64,000 nt of DNA, from NCBI RefSeq assembly GCF_900637185.1, contig NZ_LR134352.1, positions 4,640,001 to 4,704,000 on the forward strand. The letters run 5' to 3'. Both the position numbers and the translations under genes were made by a program. The DNA is from Nocardia asteroides (GTDB lineage: Bacteria; Actinomycetota; Actinomycetes; Mycobacteriales; Mycobacteriaceae). Under the pieces are notes generated by a model that was not told where the DNA came from, made no database searches, and was given only the letters and a program-made list of their open reading frames with translations. Positions 60,659 through 64,000 of this stretch are shown one piece after another (position 1 is the stretch's first letter; every line of letters begins with the position of its first letter).

Positions 60659-61687
60659 TCAACCCCGGCCGCCGCCCGCCGCGCCGCTCAGCTCGGCGAA
60701 CAGCCGGCTGCCGCTGTAGCGGCGGGGGTCGCCGGATTCGGCGATCCGGATCAGCTCGGTGAGCTTGCGGTTGACCGGCGTCGGCTCCCCCACCATCTCG
60801 CCCAGCCGCACGATTTCCCCGCACAACCACGCGATTTCGGTGCGCCTGCCCAGGGCGAGGTCGTCGGCCATGGACGAGCGGGCCAGCGGGTCGATCGCCA
60901 GCACCCGGCCGAACACCCGGCGGAACACGACATCGGGCACCCGTAGCAGGTGCACCATCAGTTCCGGCGGTACCGCGGTCAGCTGGGCGGGCCGAATTCG
61001 CGCAGTGTTCATCACCGCCAGCGCCTCGGCCTGGGTGAGGGCCAGGCAGCGGCGGTAGTCGCGCTCGGCCAGTTCCTCGCGCAGCGGCAGCCCGGACAGC
61101 GCGTTGATCGGGTTGTTCAGGTTGAGCAGCAGCTTGGCCCACTGCACCGGGCGCAGGTCGCGGTGGCGGCGCAGTGGCAGCCCCGCGGCGCGGAACTGTT
61201 CGGCGAACCGGTCGACCACCGGGTCGTCCTGCACGGCGACCACGCCGTCGCTGGCCCGGTGGAAGTTGCCGTTGCCGCGATGCACGACGTTGAACATCAC
61301 CATGCCCGCCAGCACGATGGCCGTGGGCAGGACCTCCCGGATCAGGGTGTCGTTGCCGATCCCGTTCTGCAGGCTCACCACCGGGGTGCCGGGCCGCAGC
61401 CGTCCGGCGACGGCGCGCACCGCGGCCGCGGTCGCGGCGGACTTCACCGTCACCAGGACCAGGTCGGCCAGTTCCGGTTCGTCGGGTTCCAGGGCCAGGC
61501 CGAAGCGGTCGGGCGACACCTCGGTCGCACCGCCGTCGAGGTCGGTCAGCCGCAGCCCGTGCTCGGCGATGTCGTCGAGCACCCGCTGCCGTCCGACGAA
61601 GATCACTTCCATGCCCGCGGCGGCCAGGTGACCGCCGACGAAGACCCCGACGCTGCCCGCACCGAGGACCAGTACTCGCTGGTTCAC
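60659..61687 (-). CDS. panE: Ketopantoate reductase-like protein
   Basis: A 342-residue NAD(P) protein: RVLVLGAGSVGVFVGGHL, VKSAATAAAV, LQNGIGNDTLI, and the C-terminal KLLLNLNNPINALSGL. GTG at 61687 overlaps the pafC stop (GTGA), so it is part of the pafBC transcript. The gene is not present at this place in M. tuberculosis. PanE-type enzymes reduce ketopantoate; related proteins act on other 2-keto acids. Confidence 0.85.
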   Translation of the reverse strand: MNQRVLVLGAGSVGVFVGGHLAAAGMEVIFVGRQRVLDDIAEHGLRLTDLDGGATEVSPDRFGLALEPDEPELADLVLVTVKSAATAAAVRAVAGRLRPGTPVVSLQNGIGNDTLIREVLPTAIVLAGMVMFNVVHRGNGNFHRASDGVVAVQDDPVVDRFAEQFRAAGLPLRRHRDLRPVQWAKLLLNLNNPINALSGLPLREELAERDYRRCLALTQAEALAVMNTARIRPAQLTAVPPELMVHLLRVPDVVFRRVFGRVLAIDPLARSSMADDLALGRRTEIAWLCGEIVRLGEMVGEPTPVNRKLTELIRIAESGDPRRYSGSRLFAELSGAAGGGRG

Positions 61688-62667
61688 GCCGGCTCGGTCT
61701 CCCCCAGCAGTCCGGCGGCCGCGTAGGCGGCCAGGGCCGCGTCGGCGCGCTCGCGCACCGCCGCGACCAGGTCGGGAGGGCCGAGCACGCTGACGCCGGT
61801 GCCGAAGCCCAGCAGCAGCCGCGCCATCCAGTCGGCCGAGGCGAAGCGCATGCCCGCCTCGATACTGCCGTCGGGCCGGGACTGGATGCGGTGCATCGGG
61901 TACTGGTCGAGCACCCAGGCGTAGTCGGCGCGGATCCGCAGCCGGGCCAGCGGCACGTCGGGGTCGTCCTGGAACAGGTCGAGAGCGGCCGCGTCGGCGG
62001 CGGCGTGGCTGGGCGGGCGCGCGGGTTCGTCGAGTTCGGCGGCGTCCTCGATCCGGTCGAACCGGAACAGCCGCACCCCCTCGGCCTGCCTGCACCAGGC
62101 CTGCAGATAGCTGTTGTTGTCGACCAGCACCACCCGGATCGGGTCGACGACGCGTTCGGACACCTCGTCGCGGCTGGCCGAGTAGTACACCAATCGCACC
62201 GCCCTGCCGTCGGCGAGCGCCGCGCGCACGGTGGCGACCACCGGCTGTTCCACCGGCACGACCGCCGGCTTCCCGGTGGCGACGGCGTCGCTGCTGGCGA
62301 TGGCCGATTCGATCTTGGCGATGGCGGCGTGCGCGGCGGTCGGATCCACCATGCCCGGCATCTCCACGATCGAGCGCAGCGCCACCAGCAGCGCGGTGGC
62401 CTCGGTGGAGGTCAGCCGCAGCGGGCGGTCGATACCGGCCGAGAAGGTGACCTCGATGCTCTCCTCGGAGAACGACAGGTCGATCAGATCGCCGGGCCCG
62501 TAGCCGGGCAGCCCGCACATCCACAGCTGATTGAGATCGCTCATCAGCTGCTTGGTGGTGACCCCGAGTTCGGCGGCGGCCTCGGCCGCGCTGATACCCG
62601 GGTGCGCGAGCAGGTACGGCACCATGTTCAGCAGGCGCGAAAGGCGCAGGGACAGACGCGAACTCAC
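61684..62667 (-). CDS. pafC: WYL-domain regulator PafC
   Basis: A 327-residue protein: winged helix (SRLLNMVPYLLAHPGISAAEAAAELGVTTKQLMSDLNQL), central WYL domain (PIRVVLVDNNSYLQAWCRQAEGVRLFRFDRI) and a WCX C-terminal domain. Forms the PafBC heterodimer, the activator of the RecA-independent DNA damage response in mycobacteria. GTG start at 62667 overlaps the pafB stop. Confidence 0.93.
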   Translation of the reverse strand: MSSRLSLRLSRLLNMVPYLLAHPGISAAEAAAELGVTTKQLMSDLNQLWMCGLPGYGPGDLIDLSFSEESIEVTFSAGIDRPLRLTSTEATALLVALRSIVEMPGMVDPTAAHAAIAKIESAIASSDAVATGKPAVVPVEQPVVATVRAALADGRAVRLVYYSASRDEVSERVVDPIRVVLVDNNSYLQAWCRQAEGVRLFRFDRIEDAAELDEPARPPSHAAADAAALDLFQDDPDVPLARLRIRADYAWVLDQYPMHRIQSRPDGSIEAGMRFASADWMARLLLGFGTGVSVLGPPDLVAAVRERADAALAAYAAAGLLGETEPA

Positions 62668-63659
62668 GACGTGACCTCCGTGTGGTCGAGTACCGACCGT
62701 AACCGGTTCATCACGTCGGCGCGCAGTTCCGGCGGATCCAGCACGAGAACATCGGGTCCGAGGCCGGTGATCAGCCGGGCCACCCAGTCCCGCGAACGCA
62801 CCGGAACCGTCACCACCGAGCCCGGCCTGCCGCCGAGTTCGCCGGTCTCCACCTCGGTGCCGATGCGGCGCAGTTCGCGCCCGCGGCCCTTGGCGACCCA
62901 GACCGTGGCCGTCCCGGTGACGGGCGCGTCCCCGGTGACCCGGTCGACGATGGCGCGCAGGTCGGCGTCCTCGGGCTTGCGCACGGCGTTGACCGGACCG
63001 TACGGCGTCACCTCGCCGCCGATGCGCGACAGCCGGAAGGTGCGCACGGCGTCGCGCTCGCGGTCGTGCCCCACCAGGTACCAGCGCCCGTGCCGGGTCA
63101 CCACGCCCCACGGTTCCACGTCGCGGGTGACGAACGGGTCGGTGATCGCGCTGTGGTGCCCGAAGCGCACCGCCTGTCCGGCGTCGACGGCGGCGAGCAG
63201 TTCGCGCAGCACGGGTTCGGAGCCGCGGGTGCGCGCGGGCACCGCGGGCACCGACACCCCCACGTTCTCGGTCTCGACGGTCACCCCGGCCGCGCGCAGC
63301 TTCAGCAGCGCGCCCTCGGCGGCACTCGCGAGTTCGGGTGAGGCCCACATCTGCACGGCGACGGCGACGGCGGCCGCCTCCTCGCTGGACAGGTCGATGT
63401 CGGGCAGTTCGTAGGCGTCCCGGTTGATCCGGTACCCCTCGAGCGTCGAGAACCGCCCCACCGGGCCGACTTCCAGCGGAATGCCCAGGTCGCGCAGTTC
63501 GTTCTTGTCGCGCTCGAACATCCGGCTGAACGCCTCGTCGGTCGCGGAGTCCTCATAACCGGCCACGCTGGCGCGAATCCGCTCCGCGCTCAGGAACTGC
63601 CGGGTCGACAGCAGCGCGATGACCAGATTCATCAGCCGCTCGACCTTGGATATCGCCAC
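62664..63659 (-). CDS. pafB: WYL-domain regulator PafB
   Basis: A 331-residue paralogue of PafC: winged helix (ERLMNLVIALLSTRQFLSAERIRASVAGY), WYL domain (EPWGVVTRHGRWYLVGHDRERDAVRTFRLSRI) and WCX domain. GTG start at 63659. In mycobacteria it is preceded by pafA; here the next gene upstream is a MaoC-type protein, so pafA must lie further off. Confidence 0.93.
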   Translation of the reverse strand: MAISKVERLMNLVIALLSTRQFLSAERIRASVAGYEDSATDEAFSRMFERDKNELRDLGIPLEVGPVGRFSTLEGYRINRDAYELPDIDLSSEEAAAVAVAVQMWASPELASAAEGALLKLRAAGVTVETENVGVSVPAVPARTRGSEPVLRELLAAVDAGQAVRFGHHSAITDPFVTRDVEPWGVVTRHGRWYLVGHDRERDAVRTFRLSRIGGEVTPYGPVNAVRKPEDADLRAIVDRVTGDAPVTGTATVWVAKGRGRELRRIGTEVETGELGGRPGSVVTVPVRSRDWVARLITGLGPDVLVLDPPELRADVMNRLRSVLDHTEVTS

Positions 63660-63776
63660 CCGATAGAGGGTAATGGTCGCCCGTCCGTCACGGCGCGTCG
63701 GCGCACGGTTGCGGCACGGACCGGGCTGCACCCGCTCCGCACGCCGGGGACCGCGGACAGCGGCCCCCGGTCGAGG

Positions 63777-64000
63777 TCAGGCCAGGTAGCGGGCGATGGC
63801 GTCGGCCACACAGGCGGGCCGGTCGGCGCCCTCGAGCTCGACGGTGACCCGGCGGTGCGCCTGCACACCGCCGGGGACCTCGGTGATCTCGGTGAGCGCG
63901 ACCCGGCCGCGGATCCGGGCGCCCACCGGCACCGGCGTCAGGAACCGCACCCGGTCGAGGCCGTAGTTGATCGCCGCGCTCGCCGCGCTGACCGTCATCA
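63777..64000 (-). CDS. MaoC-like dehydratase, 5' end cut by window
   Basis: The visible 74 residues are the C-terminal part of a MaoC/hotdog protein: AINYGLDRVRFLTPVPVGARIRG, VPGGVQAHRRVTVELEG and PACVADAIARYL. The frame is open to the window edge; an ATG at 63998 is likely internal. Enoyl-CoA hydratase-type function expected. Confidence 0.75.
   Translation of the reverse strand, partial: MTVSAASAAINYGLDRVRFLTPVPVGARIRGRVALTEITEVPGGVQAHRRVTVELEGADRPACVADAIARYLA

Overview
The window is a high-GC (roughly 70%), gene-dense stretch with frequent GTG starts, GTGA/ATGA stop-start overlaps and strong GGAGG-type ribosome binding sites. Gene content and order point to an actinobacterium of the order Mycobacteriales, most like Nocardia or Rhodococcus. 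The right third (cobG, cobH, cobIJ, cobK, cobL, DprE2-like SDR, F420 reductase-like protein, Xaa-Pro peptidase, 5'-3' exonuclease, DUF4333-like protein, helY, tatC, tatA, pafC, pafB) follows the gene order of the M. tuberculosis Rv2064-Rv2096 region. No rRNA, tRNA, insertion sequence, prophage or CRISPR array was seen, and no gene-free stretch exceeds 300 bp.

Layout. (1) 1-3300: the end of a DHA2 drug exporter; a small XRE regulator and a methionine aminopeptidase gene sharing a GGTAT-N4-ATACC operator; a mycofactocin-type SDR. (2) 3358-29193: a steroid-nucleus catabolic cluster. It holds KshA and KshB (9alpha-hydroxylase), two KstD-family flavoproteins, a ketosteroid isomerase with Y14/D38/D98 in place, HsaA/B (flavin monooxygenase and reductase), HsaC (extradiol dioxygenase), HsaD (C-C hydrolase), HsaE/G/F (hydratase, acetaldehyde dehydrogenase, aldolase), a steroid-type Baeyer-Villiger monooxygenase, an HSL-type esterase, several SDRs, an MFS transporter, and IclR and PadR regulators. 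The Baeyer-Villiger enzyme plus esterase suggests entry from a C20-ketone (pregnane) steroid. A 15-bp palindrome, TCCCG-CTGRY-CGGGA, occurs nine times in the promoter regions of this cluster, 31-33 bp upstream of a -10-like hexamer, and so defines a local regulon distinct from KstR/KstR2. (3) 19506-21909, embedded in the cluster: a HelD/HelR-type RNA polymerase-associated helicase preceded by an inverted repeat matching the rifamycin-associated element. (4) 29230-35875: an MFS transporter fused to carboxypeptidase-regulatory-like domains, a sirtuin coupled to a small protein, small unknown genes, and two tandem thioesterase-like genes, the first with a KstR-type operator. (5) 35872-53397: cobalamin synthesis genes with a B12 riboswitch before cobN, interspersed with a MerR/beta-clamp fusion, an RNA ligase, a DDAH-type hydrolase with a divergent Lrp regulator, a secreted ubiquitin-like protein and a PadR regulator. 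cobM is absent from its usual place. (6) 53401-64000: Xaa-Pro peptidase, exonuclease, DUF4333-like membrane protein, helY, tatC, tatA, a ketopantoate reductase-like gene, pafC, pafB and a partial MaoC-type gene.

The most unusual items are the nine-site operator regulon with fixed promoter geometry, the secreted ubiquitin-like protein, the RAE-helR pair, the MerR-DnaN fusion with an internal duplication, and the MFS fusion protein.
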